Positions 13,380-21,555 are shown, counted from the first letter of the stretch. The stretch: DNA of 29,270 bases from CAZBUH01 sp964495095 (GCA_964495095.1 CAZBUH010000009.1:1-29270); one strand, 5' to 3'. The notes: generated by a model not told the origin, from the sequence alone. Made by a program: numbers and translations.

Positions 13380-15008
13380 ATGTCAAAGCAGATTATTTAT
13401 GGCGAGGAAGCGCGTAAGGCCCTTCAGTCCGGCGTGGATCAACTTGCCGATACAGTTAAGCTTACAATAGGCCCCAAGGGCAGAAACGTGGTTTTGGATA
13501 AGAAATTCGGCAGTCCCCTTATCACAAACGACGGCGTGACGATCGCCAAGGAAATAGAGCTTGAGGATCCCTTTGAGAACATGGGCGCCCAGCTCGTTAA
13601 GGAGGTATCCTCCAAGACAAACGATGTGGCCGGCGATGGCACCACCACTGCGACGCTGCTTGCCCAGGCTATGATCCGCGAGGGCATCAAGAACGTGGCC
13701 GCCGGGGCCAACCCTATGGTCATGAAGAAGGGCATCGAGAAGGCTGTTAAGACGGCTGTTGAGGAGATCAAGAAGATATCCCAGCCTGTAACCGGCAGTA
13801 AGGATATCAGCCGCGTAGGCGCCGTTTCCTCCAGTGACGAGGAGATAGGCAAGCTCATTGCCGACGCTATGGAGAAGGTGTCCCAGAACGGCGTTATAAC
13901 CGTTGAAGAGTCCAAGACCGCTGAGACATATTCCGAGGTTGTCGAGGGTATGCAGTTTGACCGCGGCTATGTGACGCCATACATGGTAACAGATAACGAG
14001 AAGATGGAGGCCGTTCTTGACGATGCCTACATCCTTATTACAGATAAGAAGATATCTAACATCCAGGATGTGTTGCCTGTTCTGGAGCAGATAGTCCAAG
14101 CCGGCAAGAAGCTCCTTATCATCGCCGAGGACGTTGAGGGCGAGGCTCTTGCGACCCTTATCCTCAATAAGCTCCGCGGCACATTTACCTGTGTCTGCGT
14201 AAAGGCTCCTGGATTCGGCGACAGGCGTAAAGAGATGCTCCAGGATATTGCCATACTCACCGGCGGTCAGGTCATTTCCAGCGATATGGGCATGGAGCTC
14301 AAGGACGCCACCATCGACATGCTGGGTACAGCCCGTCAGGTGAAGGTCAGCAAGGAGAATACGATCATTGTTGACGGCGCCGGCGCTTCCAGGGACATCC
14401 AGGACAGAATTGCTCAGATAAAGAGCCTCATAGAGACTACCACCTCCGATTACGACAAGGAGAAGTATCAGGAGCGCCTTGCAAAGCTCTCCGGCGGCGT
14501 AGCCGTTATCAAGGTCGGTGCGGCCACAGAGGTTGAGATGAAGGACAAGAAGCTCCGCGTCGAGGACGCTCTCAACGCCACAAGAGCCGCTGTTGAAGAG
14601 GGTATCGTACCCGGCGGCGGCACCGCTTATGTGGTTGCCTCCAAGGCTGTTGAGAAGCTCGTAGCCGAGGCCTCCGGCGATGAAAAGACCGGCGCCGCTA
14701 TGATAGCCAAGGCCCTTGAGGCCCCCATCAAGCAGATAGCCGTAAACGCCGGACTTGAGGGCGCCGTTATTTTCGACAAGGTAAAGGCCAGCAGCGAGGT
14801 AAATTACGGCTTTGACGCCGCGAAAGAGGAGTACTGCGATATGATCAAGGCCGGCATCGTAGACCCGACCAAGGTCACCCGCAGCGCCCTTGAGAACGCC
14901 GCCTCCGTGGCAGCTATCGTGCTCACTACCGAGTCCCTGGTGGCTGATAAGCCCCAGCCCCCCGCACCTGCCGCTCCCGCAAACCCCGATATGGGCGGCA
15001 TGTATTGA
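13380..15008 (+). CDS. groEL: Chaperonin GroEL (60 kDa)
   Basis: This is the ATP-driven folding chaperonin that forms two stacked heptameric rings. The 542 residues match the family. Visible landmarks are the N-terminal KQIIYGEEARKAL, the ATP-binding TIGPKGRNVVLD and DGVTIAKEI, the phosphate-binding GDGTTTATLLAQ, the apical domain with APGFGDRRKEML, and the equatorial VEEGIVPGGGTA. The C-terminus is a short NPDMGGMY rather than a long GGM repeat. It uses ATC for isoleucine far more than neighbouring genes, consistent with high expression. The SD AGGAGGT at 13364-13370 is ten bases from the ATG. A strong terminator follows the gene. A 556-codon open frame lies antisense but is a composition shadow. 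Confidence 0.99.
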   Translation: MSKQIIYGEEARKALQSGVDQLADTVKLTIGPKGRNVVLDKKFGSPLITNDGVTIAKEIELEDPFENMGAQLVKEVSSKTNDVAGDGTTTATLLAQAMIREGIKNVAAGANPMVMKKGIEKAVKTAVEEIKKISQPVTGSKDISRVGAVSSSDEEIGKLIADAMEKVSQNGVITVEESKTAETYSEVVEGMQFDRGYVTPYMVTDNEKMEAVLDDAYILITDKKISNIQDVLPVLEQIVQAGKKLLIIAEDVEGEALATLILNKLRGTFTCVCVKAPGFGDRRKEMLQDIAILTGGQVISSDMGMELKDATIDMLGTARQVKVSKENTIIVDGAGASRDIQDRIAQIKSLIETTTSDYDKEKYQERLAKLSGGVAVIKVGAATEVEMKDKKLRVEDALNATRAAVEEGIVPGGGTAYVVASKAVEKLVAEASGDEKTGAAMIAKALEAPIKQIAVNAGLEGAVIFDKVKASSEVNYGFDAAKEEYCDMIKAGIVDPTKVTRSALENAASVAAIVLTTESLVADKPQPPAPAAPANPDMGGMY

Positions 15009-15035
15009 TAGACCGCGGAATTCAAAAACAGTCTG

Positions 15036-15067
15036 CCGGCCGGGTGTAAGCACCCGGCCGGTTTTTT
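15036..15067 (+). terminator. Intrinsic terminator of the groES-groEL operon
   Basis: A perfect 11-bp GC-rich stem (CCGGCCGGGTG 15036-15046 with 15051-15061), loop TAAG and a T6 run (15062-15067), 27 bases after the groEL stop, form a textbook Rho-independent terminator. Confidence 0.95.
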
Positions 15068-15087
15068 ATAAATTGCGATAACAATAA

Positions 15088-15116
15088 TTGACATTAGGTA
15101 AAAAATAATGTACACT
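15088..15116 (+). promoter_or_regulatory. Promoter with internal inverted repeat, upstream of the 222-residue protein gene
   Basis: TTGACA (15088-15093), a 17-base spacer and TACACT (15111-15116) form a promoter. The inverted repeat ACATTA (15091-15096) and TAATGT (15106-15111) fills the spacer and overlaps both boxes, which is a plausible repressor site. The start codon is about 115 bases downstream, so a long leader is expected. Confidence 0.55.
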
Positions 15117-15234
15117 TTAGATATAAACAACGACAAAATAGGCGGTAATAATGTGATATTTTGTATAAAATTGATTTAAGGTGACATATGCGGGCAAACC
15201 GCTTATACAGGATAAATGACGGAGGGGGCGGGGC

Positions 15235-15903
15235 ATGAAGCTGTGCAGGCGTGTTTTCAAGCTTTTGATAGTGATGCTTTGCCTGTACCTGTGCTTTGTG
15301 GACGGCGGACGGGTGCCGGAGGAATACGATTTTGCTGAGATTCGTGAAGGGTACAATAAGTATTTGTTCACCGGCACGGCAGACGGGATACAGCAGAAAA
15401 TATATGATGAGCTGACTTCTGCATTCGGCACCGTCAGTACGGAGCATGTTATGGGAGACAAGGTCGTTTACGGATACCGAGTTGACTGGCCGGACGATGT
15501 GGGGAGCGTTTCTGTTTGCAATGGATATATCGTAATGGGCCTGACCGACCTCACCAGAGACACAGTGGCAAAATATAAGAGGATGGTCACAGAGAGCGAG
15601 TATCTGCGCTTTGTAAAAGTCCGGTTTTCGGAAAATGAGCTGTATGAGACGGAATGGCGTATATATTATGATGCCGGGAATATCCATAACAGCGGTGTCG
15701 GCCCATATTACAATGTCCGGGGCGGAGGCGTCGGCAATGGAGAAAAAGACGAGTATATCAAGGTCTTTGTCTCGCCGGCTTCCTATGACGCAGCGGTAAA
15801 ATATTTTTGGGAAAACTACGGCGATATCGTAAAGGTCGCTGCGGACGAGGCCATACCGGAGGATCCGAATGACCCAATGTACCTTGATCCTTTTTACAAG
15901 TAG
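15235..15903 (+). CDS. Exported or membrane-anchored protein of unknown family
   Basis: I do not recognise this 222-residue protein. It begins MKLCRRVFKLLIVMLCLYLCFVDGG: a basic N-terminus and a single hydrophobic stretch (about 8-22), fitting a signal peptide or membrane anchor. The rest is polar and rich in tyrosine, aspartate and glutamate, without metal or nucleotide motifs that I can see. It may be a small beta-rich extracytoplasmic domain; the ending EDPNDPMYLDPFYK is acidic and aromatic. The SD is GGAGGGGG just before the ATG. It stands alone between the groEL terminator and a tRNA gene, with its own promoter. It is AT-richer in its upstream region than neighbouring operons, which may suggest an accessory gene. 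Confidence 0.75.
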   Translation: MKLCRRVFKLLIVMLCLYLCFVDGGRVPEEYDFAEIREGYNKYLFTGTADGIQQKIYDELTSAFGTVSTEHVMGDKVVYGYRVDWPDDVGSVSVCNGYIVMGLTDLTRDTVAKYKRMVTESEYLRFVKVRFSENELYETEWRIYYDAGNIHNSGVGPYYNVRGGGVGNGEKDEYIKVFVSPASYDAAVKYFWENYGDIVKVAADEAIPEDPNDPMYLDPFYK

Positions 15904-16238
15904 CGCATAATATTTTTGCTCCCCGCCGCTTATGCGGCGGCGCAAACGCTGTGATGGGATATGGCAGGAAGGCGATCCAGCCCTCCGGCCTGTTTTCCCT
16001 CACACGAACTGTTTGCTCCCCCACCGGAGATGCTGCTTTGTAGCGGCCATATCTATTTGCACCGCAGAACAGCAGAAAAATGAATATTGCCTCTTTACTT
16101 TTTCGGTATTTGTGGTATAATGTCTCCGTTGCGAAGTTGTGAAAGATATTTTTCACAGGGGAATTTTTGCGGGCGCAGCGCGGATAAGACGGCGGGCCGT
16201 CAGCTGAATTGCCCCAACGCAGCAGAATATCGCCGTTT
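15904..16238. other. Intergenic region before tRNA-Ala: hairpin and tRNA promoter, no gene
   Basis: A perfect 7-bp hairpin (CCGCCGC 15923-15929 / GCGGCGG 15934-15940) lies 20 bases after the preceding stop, without a T-run. The rest holds only the tRNA promoter described separately. I see no coding frame with an SD and codon pattern resembling a gene. Confidence 0.5.
16094..16121 (+). promoter_or_regulatory. Extended -10 promoter for tRNA-Ala
   Basis: TTTACT (16094-16099), a 16-base spacer and TATAAT (16116-16121), preceded by TGG (an extended -10 TGN), lie about 118 bases upstream of the tRNA. The precursor would carry a long 5' leader removed by RNase P. Confidence 0.55.
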
Positions 16239-16315
16239 GGGCCTGTAGCTCAGCTGGGAGAGCGCACGGTTCGCATCCGTGAGGTTCGAGGGTTCGATCC
16301 CCTTCAGGTCCACCA
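16239..16315 (+). tRNA. tRNA-Ala (CGC)
   Basis: A complete cloverleaf of 77 nt including encoded CCA. The acceptor GGGCCTG pairs with CAGGTCC and includes the G3-U70 pair that defines alanine tRNAs. The anticodon stem CACGG/CCGTG encloses the loop TTCGCAT, giving anticodon CGC, which reads GCG. The T-loop TTCGATC and the D-arm GCTC/GAGC are canonical. Confidence 0.96.
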
Positions 16316-16400
16316 ATTTAATCGCCGGTCGAACACCTGCGGCAACGATCGTCGTTTTGCCGTACGGGTTCGCGCTGGCGTACCAGATTAAGGATAGTCT

Positions 16401-16428
16401 AAGCCCTCCGACATTTGCCGGAGGGCTT
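16401..16428. terminator. Hairpin between convergent tRNA-Ala and solute-binding protein genes
   Basis: A perfect 10-bp stem (AAGCCCTCCG 16401-16410 with 16419-16428) and an 8-base loop lie between two convergent units. Neither side has a strong T-run, so this is only a probable bidirectional terminator. Confidence 0.45.
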
Positions 16429-16488
16429 AATGATATATTCAGGTCACTGCCTTTTTCCGTTTATTCTGCGGGCGCTGTAACGGGACTT

Positions 16489-18177
16489 TTATCTTTCAAG
16501 ATATCTGTCATAGGATGTCTGCTTAAGCTTTATGGCTTCGTCTATTCCCATGTCCTTTATGCCCTGAACGAAGCTGTCAAACTCGTCGAGAGGCTTCTGC
16601 CCTATAATAAACTGCAGGGTCATCTCTTTTGTATAAGTGGCGATGTCGGCCATTATATCGCTGAATTGGGTGGACTCCTCCGCCGTAAACGTGGTAAACT
16701 CCGAAATATCGTTCTTGCCGGTGCGGTTTGAGCCCCAGACCTCCATATCGTTCTGCTCTATGGCAACAGCGCGCTGGGTGTAGAACTGGGTGCTTATCTG
16801 CGGCATGCAGTACATATACTGCCAATACTGCATCGTGGTGCCCTCTTCCGGGTGCAGGATGAGATCTGTGTGCTTTGGTTCTCCGTTTTCATCGATCACA
16901 TAGCTCTCGCCCTCGATGCCGTATACCGCAAGAAGGCGCCCTGTGTCGCTGTACCAAAAATCGCACCAGCGGATGGCAAGTTCCAGATTATTGCTGGTGG
17001 CGGCCACAGATACGCCGGCGTGATCCACAACGGAGGTGTAGGTCAGCGCCACATCGATATCCTCGCCGGGAGTCTTGGTCACATCGGCAAGAGCGGTACA
17101 CTGGAAGTTGGGGTCAATGTTATTGAATTTCCACCCGTCGTCCTGGCGGAAGGCATATACCCACACGCCGGTGTCGCTGGCGCATATATCCTCATAGGTG
17201 GTGTTGGTAAAGGGTACGGGTGAAATGGTTGTGAAGTCACTGTTTATTATCCCCTCCTTATACCACTGATTCATCATAGTGAGATATTCCTTGTAGGCCG
17301 CCTCAATAGGCCCATATTTTACAACGCCGTCAACCTGATAGAAGGGATATGTATTCCCGTCTGTAAAGCCCACGATACCGTAGCCGCCTATCAGGTTATT
17401 GTTGTACAGGATGCCCGTCTGATTCATGTACAGGGGATATTTTGGCTCATACTCCACCTTGAAAGCCTCAAGTGTGTCGTGCAGCTCGTCATAAGTGGTA
17501 GGCATTGCCATATTCAGACCGTCCAGCCAGTCCTCGCGGATAAACATGCCCATAAGGGGCGCTTCCCTGGCCTCGGTCATGATATAGAAGGAGTAGATGG
17601 AGCCGTCGTCGCTGCCGGCGTCCTTTGCCACAATGGGATCCTTGAGATACTCGCCGTAGTAGGGCATGCAGTCCATATAGTCGGCAAGATCGACGATAAC
17701 CCCGTCGGAAATGCCGCCGGAGCCGCCTGTAACATACGATGTGGCAAATCCGTCGATGATGTCGGGCCAATCGCCGGAGGAAATCATGACGTTGAACATC
17801 TCCGAGGTATTTCCGGAATAAATCATCTGCCAGTCTATATGGACGCCCGTAAGCTCCTCGGCGGCCCGGTCAGCATAGTTGTTTCCGTTTATCAGCGCTT
17901 CCAGGTTGTTGCTGGTGTCCACATTGGCGGCGCACCAGAAGGACAGCGTAACATCGTCGGTGGTCAGAGGCAGATAGTCGTCCTGGCCCGGCTCCGTTGG
18001 AGCTTCGGCATTTACCTGTTCCGTGGGCTCAGCGGCGCTGCCTGAAGGGGCGGCGCTCTTTTCAGGCGCCTCTGTGCTGTCATTCGGCTCAGAAGGCGCG
18101 CCGCAGCCGGCAAACAGGGCAAACACCAGCGTGATTGTCATGAGCAGGCACAGTAATCTCGTCTTTTTTGCTTTCAT
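16489..18177 (-). CDS. ABC transporter extracellular solute-binding lipoprotein (LplA/family 1 type)
   Basis: This is a membrane-anchored binding protein of 562 residues. The N-terminus has a signal sequence with lipobox LFAGC (lipidated C25), then an acidic Ser/Pro/Glu linker (about 28-65), then the binding domain (DDVTLSFWCAANVDTSNN, SGDWPDIIDG, MPTTYDELHDTLEAFK). The large size and these motifs fit the LplA/YtcQ-like family of polysaccharide or oligosaccharide uptake in Firmicutes. The actual ligand is unknown. No permease or ATPase gene lies next to it, so it must borrow a transporter from elsewhere. It sits 55 bases downstream of the CocE-type hydrolase gene on the same strand, probably in one operon. 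AGGAG about 11 bases upstream supports the start. Confidence 0.9.
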   Translation of the reverse strand: MKAKKTRLLCLLMTITLVFALFAGCGAPSEPNDSTEAPEKSAAPSGSAAEPTEQVNAEAPTEPGQDDYLPLTTDDVTLSFWCAANVDTSNNLEALINGNNYADRAAEELTGVHIDWQMIYSGNTSEMFNVMISSGDWPDIIDGFATSYVTGGSGGISDGVIVDLADYMDCMPYYGEYLKDPIVAKDAGSDDGSIYSFYIMTEAREAPLMGMFIREDWLDGLNMAMPTTYDELHDTLEAFKVEYEPKYPLYMNQTGILYNNNLIGGYGIVGFTDGNTYPFYQVDGVVKYGPIEAAYKEYLTMMNQWYKEGIINSDFTTISPVPFTNTTYEDICASDTGVWVYAFRQDDGWKFNNIDPNFQCTALADVTKTPGEDIDVALTYTSVVDHAGVSVAATSNNLELAIRWCDFWYSDTGRLLAVYGIEGESYVIDENGEPKHTDLILHPEEGTTMQYWQYMYCMPQISTQFYTQRAVAIEQNDMEVWGSNRTGKNDISEFTTFTAEESTQFSDIMADIATYTKEMTLQFIIGQKPLDEFDSFVQGIKDMGIDEAIKLKQTSYDRYLER

Positions 18178-18232
18178 TTTTTCATTTCACTCCTATTACA
18201 ATAAATTTAAAACATCATTCCACAGGCGGGCG

Positions 18233-19924
18233 TCACAATATCGGAACGATTGGGAGCCGGATCTGCGAATCATATTCTCCGCCCATGTGAATAACATGTT
18301 TTCCGTGGTTGTCGGTTCCCCAGCCGGTGACCAGCGGGTCCCTCATGCCGAGATACTGGAATCCGCTTATGGCAAGCTCCAGCTTTTCTCCCTTGTGGTA
18401 CATCCATGACGCGGGCCATATATTTATCTCCACAGGCACGGTTTCCCCTTTGCCCAGCTTTTGGCACTTTTTAAAAGTATGATACGGCTTTCCGGGAGTT
18501 GAACGCTCCGTATCAAGCTCCCTCATGGACGCCCTCAGCATCCCCTCCGGGCCGGGAGTTTTGTTTTGAGGCGTAGGATGCGTAAATAGGTATTCTCCCG
18601 CCGCATTCTGCTTGCTGGTGCGGACGTATATATCCATATCGTCGTAATCGTCCGTGGATACCCAAAGCTTTACGCCGATAAATCCGGTTATCTCAGTATC
18701 CTCCTCAAACTGGATAGTAAACGCCGCGTAGCTTTTCTGGTCGTCAGATATGTAGGACACGCAGGCGGGGGACTTCTGCTGCCCGTCGTTCAGCACGCCG
18801 TCTGAATGGAGATAAAAGGTCTTATATCTCATACGCTCCGGCGGCCATTCCGTCTCCGGCCGGTCTATGATATTCTCATGCCCCGGGTCCAGGACGGCCA
18901 TACGCACACGGGGGGTCTTATCCCAGCCGTTGTCCTTTTTGTCCTTCATGTAGTAATCGAGGAATTTGAGCATATCCTGCTGATGCGTGCGCGTATCCTG
19001 CCATTCAAAGTTATTGTTGGTGCGCAGCCATTTCTCTTTTGACGAGGTCCGCTGCCAGGCGTCAAAATTACCGTTTGTATGGAAGTAGCTGGTGTAGGAG
19101 CTGGCCTGGTATACCGGGCAGACGACCTTCGTAAAATCGGCCACCTTATCCTCCCAATACTGGTCCAGCAGCGGGTGGAGCTCCATCATCACGCCCAAAT
19201 CCTCCTCATAGCTGTCACCGAAGGCCAGAGGCGAGTGGGGCGCACAGTAATGGGGAATCCCTCCCCGCATATATTCGTCACGGTACATATCACCGTGTCC
19301 GTCCCAGGGGCATATGCACGTAAGGTGCGGCGGCTGCAGGGCGGCGGTCCACCACTGTGTCATTGCCAGCCATGAATTTCCGCCCATGGTGACCCTGCCG
19401 CTGCACCAATCCTGAACGGCCAGCCATTCTATTACATCATAATTATCTTCAGCGTCCTGGGTTCCGAAATATTTCGCATACCCCTCGCTTCTGCGGACGC
19501 CCCGGATATCGAGATTGCAGACGGCATACTCGTTTGCCGTCCAAAAAACGGGGTCGTCGCCCTCCGCGAATTCAAAGCCGCTGGTCATTCCGGGGGTGCA
19601 TCCCGGCATAATCCAATTGGGGCAATCGTGATAATTTTTCCCGCCAAAGCAGCAATTTAATATGACCGGCACTTTCACGTCGGTAACAGGCAAAAACAAA
19701 TCGCAGTAAAGCTTTACCCCGTCGCGCATAACCACCGCCACGTCGCGGATGACCCGCATATCCTTAATTACCGGAAGGCGGTCGGGCTCCAACTGGTAGC
19801 CGGCGGGATAAACAGTCTCCTCATTTGGTTTAAAGCCCTGGAAACGTGCCCTGGGGTGGTACGACGGTGGAGATTTGCTAACAAACACAGGGTCGTCTAT
19901 CCCCTTAAATTTAACAAAGCCCAT
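18233..19924 (-). CDS. CocE/NonD family serine hydrolase (X-Pro dipeptidyl-peptidase S15 type)
   Basis: This is an alpha/beta hydrolase of 563 residues with a C-terminal jelly-roll domain, acting on esters, amides or X-Pro peptides. The nucleophile is S184 in GGNSW, and DIRG (139-142) is the typical segment that precedes it. The likely acid/histidine region is in LDPGHENI. The C-terminal part ends with the LELAISGFQYLGMRDP and NTYDSQIRLPI-like strands typical of this fold. No signal peptide is visible, so it appears cytoplasmic. I chose the ATG at 19924 because AAAGGAGA lies seven bases upstream; the longer frame from 19951 lacks an SD. It lies divergent from an AraC-type regulator, which probably controls it. 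Confidence 0.9.
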   Translation of the reverse strand: MGFVKFKGIDDPVFVSKSPPSYHPRARFQGFKPNEETVYPAGYQLEPDRLPVIKDMRVIRDVAVVMRDGVKLYCDLFLPVTDVKVPVILNCCFGGKNYHDCPNWIMPGCTPGMTSGFEFAEGDDPVFWTANEYAVCNLDIRGVRRSEGYAKYFGTQDAEDNYDVIEWLAVQDWCSGRVTMGGNSWLAMTQWWTAALQPPHLTCICPWDGHGDMYRDEYMRGGIPHYCAPHSPLAFGDSYEEDLGVMMELHPLLDQYWEDKVADFTKVVCPVYQASSYTSYFHTNGNFDAWQRTSSKEKWLRTNNNFEWQDTRTHQQDMLKFLDYYMKDKKDNGWDKTPRVRMAVLDPGHENIIDRPETEWPPERMRYKTFYLHSDGVLNDGQQKSPACVSYISDDQKSYAAFTIQFEEDTEITGFIGVKLWVSTDDYDDMDIYVRTSKQNAAGEYLFTHPTPQNKTPGPEGMLRASMRELDTERSTPGKPYHTFKKCQKLGKGETVPVEINIWPASWMYHKGEKLELAISGFQYLGMRDPLVTGWGTDNHGKHVIHMGGEYDSQIRLPIVPIL

Positions 19925-19964
19925 AAAAAGTCTCCTTTCAATTAATTGCACTTAAAAGCTTTCA

Positions 19965-19993
19965 ATTACAGCATACTGTCGAACTTTGTGCAA
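19965..19993 (-). promoter_or_regulatory. Candidate promoter of the hydrolase-binding protein operon
   Basis: On the minus strand TTGCAC (19988-19993), a 17-base spacer and TGTAAT (19965-19970) form a modest promoter. Its -35 overlaps a TGCAA-n4-TCCA motif (19989-20001), where an activator of the AraC family would be expected to sit. Confidence 0.45.
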
Positions 19994-20118
19994 TATATCC
20001 ATTATTTTGCAAAAATCCAGCCACGTTATTATTAAATATAGTATAACATACAGCTTATTCTTATCAAAGGAGCATTATTTTTTCGGCTTTCACTTTTTTA
20101 TGCCGGCCACAAATAATA

Positions 20119-20161
20119 TGTACCATAATATTTTGCAATCCAAATAAAATTTTGGTACAAT
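20119..20161 (+). promoter_or_regulatory. Promoter and candidate operator of the AraC-type regulator gene
   Basis: TTGCAA (20133-20138), a 17-base spacer and TACAAT (20156-20161) make a good promoter. The inverted repeat TGTACCA (20119-20125) and TGGTACA (20153-20159) brackets the -35 and overlaps the -10, suggesting feedback or repressor binding. Confidence 0.5.
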
Positions 20162-20209
20162 ATTATAAAAGTGTTTTCAGCGCCTGATTTTGCTGAGGGG
20201 GTATTATTT

Positions 20210-21322
20210 ATGTACAACGGCGCTCCCAATACGGACGGAAAAAACGGCATGGACAAATTGATAAAATACCTTTTTGAGATTATCGTAACCGAGCCGGAAC
20301 AGCTTACGCCGCAATTTATGCACAGCCTCGCCGTCTGCGGCCTGCCTCTGGACGCCTATGAATATTCAGTCGCAATTTTTGACTTCTCTTCCGAGCTGGA
20401 GGACATACAGTCAAGCCCTCTCCCGTTTTCACGTTTTCTGTTCTATCAGGACACCATAAGCGCCGCTATATCGAACAGCTTTGGGGGCAACGAGGTCTGT
20501 TACTCCGCCGGTTTTGCCTTTCAGCATGTCCTGCTGCTGTGCTTCCAGCAGCGGGGTGACAACCTTTCCGGCCTTAAATCGAGCGCAGCCAGGGTGGCCT
20601 CCGAATGCGCCCGGGCCGGGATCAATATCAACATATATACAGGGCGCCTCTCCGAAAAAGCAGGCGATTTAAGCGCCATATACACCGCGCTGGACAGGTC
20701 CATAAAGTTCTTTAAATTCACCGGCGCCCCGGCGGAGGCCAGGTGTCCCCGCGGCCTGTCGGCAAAACCGAAAAAGACGGAGCAGTACCTGAGAGACTGC
20801 TCCAATAAAATGGCGATATATGTAGCCGGCGATAATTACGATAAGGCGCTGGCGCTGTTTTCGGAGATATTTGACGATCTCATGCACGTGGAGCCGTTCC
20901 ATGTGGATCGGCTTTTTATAGATATCCGCCGGTTTTTCGACTATCTCTCGGTGTACCTGGGCGAACTGAACGTGCCCAACGCCGACTTCTTCCATGAGCA
21001 GGCCTTTCGCCTCTCGCCGAATCTGGTGCCATCCGCTGCGGCCCTCCGGGAGATAATAATCTCAAATTTCAAAAAATACTTCTCCGGCCTCGCCGGAAAC
21101 AGGACGGACAAGCGGGCCCTGCTGCTGAAAAGCGCCCACGACTATATCCTTGAGCACATATCGGATATGGATCTGGACGTCTCATTTCTTTGCAGAAAAT
21201 ACGACATACACCCGTCGGCATTCTCCACCGGGTTTAAAAAATGTATGGAGAAAACCCCGTCTCATTTATACAGCAGACTCGCGTCGCATACGCCGGCGAA
21301 CTTTTGTCCGGCACGGATATGA
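20210..21322 (+). CDS. AraC-family transcriptional regulator, frameshifted (N-terminal part)
   Basis: The predicted regulator has a long sensory region (about 1-285) and then the first half of an AraC-type DNA-binding domain: AHDYILEHISDMDLDVSFLCRKYDIHPSAFSTGFKK. At that point an A6 run (21236-21241) is crossed, and the frame reads 27 unrelated residues to a stop at 21322. In the -1 frame the family pattern continues without a gap. The sensory part has no clear known domain. The ATG at 20210 has GAGGGGG eight bases upstream; a GTG at 20171 is an alternative. Read conservatively, this is a pseudogene or a slippage-dependent gene. It is divergent from the hydrolase/binding-protein operon. Confidence 0.75.
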   Translation: MYNGAPNTDGKNGMDKLIKYLFEIIVTEPEQLTPQFMHSLAVCGLPLDAYEYSVAIFDFSSELEDIQSSPLPFSRFLFYQDTISAAISNSFGGNEVCYSAGFAFQHVLLLCFQQRGDNLSGLKSSAARVASECARAGININIYTGRLSEKAGDLSAIYTALDRSIKFFKFTGAPAEARCPRGLSAKPKKTEQYLRDCSNKMAIYVAGDNYDKALALFSEIFDDLMHVEPFHVDRLFIDIRRFFDYLSVYLGELNVPNADFFHEQAFRLSPNLVPSAAALREIIISNFKKYFSGLAGNRTDKRALLLKSAHDYILEHISDMDLDVSFLCRKYDIHPSAFSTGFKKCMEKTPSHLYSRLASHTPANFCPARI

Positions 21323-21447
21323 CCGTGCGCGAGGTCTGCATTGAAGCCGGGTTCGGCTCCGGCACCACAATGCACCGGCTGTTTTTAAAACATCTCGGTA
21401 TCACTCCTGCAAAATATAAGGAAAACAACCGGAAACAGACTGTATAA
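21241..21447 (+). pseudogene. C-terminal DNA-binding half of the AraC-type regulator, in the -1 frame
   Basis: This is the second helix-turn-helix of the regulator above. It begins immediately after the A6 run (MYGENPVSFIQQTR) and continues VREVCIEAGFGSGTTMHRLFLKHLG, then ITPAKYKENN. This matches the AraC signature (A..VGF.S...F.R.FKK..G.TP..YR). It cannot be a gene alone, as it lacks an SD and its own first helix-turn-helix. Joined to the upstream frame by adding one A, it gives a complete domain of the usual ~100 residues. Together the two frames would make a protein of about 412 residues. Confidence 0.7.
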
Positions 21448-21488
21448 ATTACAGCGGCCCCTGTAATTCCGGCAGGCAATTCTCAATG

Positions 21489-21534
21489 AAAAAGGTATGG
21501 GCAATTGCAAAAGCGCGATTGCCCATACCTTTTT
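21489..21534. terminator. Long bidirectional terminator
   Basis: A perfect 17-bp stem (21489-21505 with 21518-21534), extendable by three inner pairs, is bounded by A5 on the left and T5 on the right. It therefore terminates on both strands, separating the AraC gene from the convergent AEC transporter gene. Confidence 0.9.
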
Positions 21535-21555
21535 GCTGTGTAAAATTGGAGCGGA

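Noticed and set aside
13383..15053. 556-codon open frame antisense to groEL
   Set aside because: It mirrors groEL codon structure, has low-complexity Leu/Gly/His composition, no SD, and groEL on the other strand is certain.
15923..15940. Hairpin CCGCCGC/GCGGCGG as terminator of the 222-residue protein gene
   Set aside because: No T-run on either strand; kept only as a hairpin in the intergenic note.
16321..16400. Attachment-site duplication or integrated element after tRNA-Ala
   Set aside because: No integrase gene and no repeat of the tRNA 3' end is found in the window.
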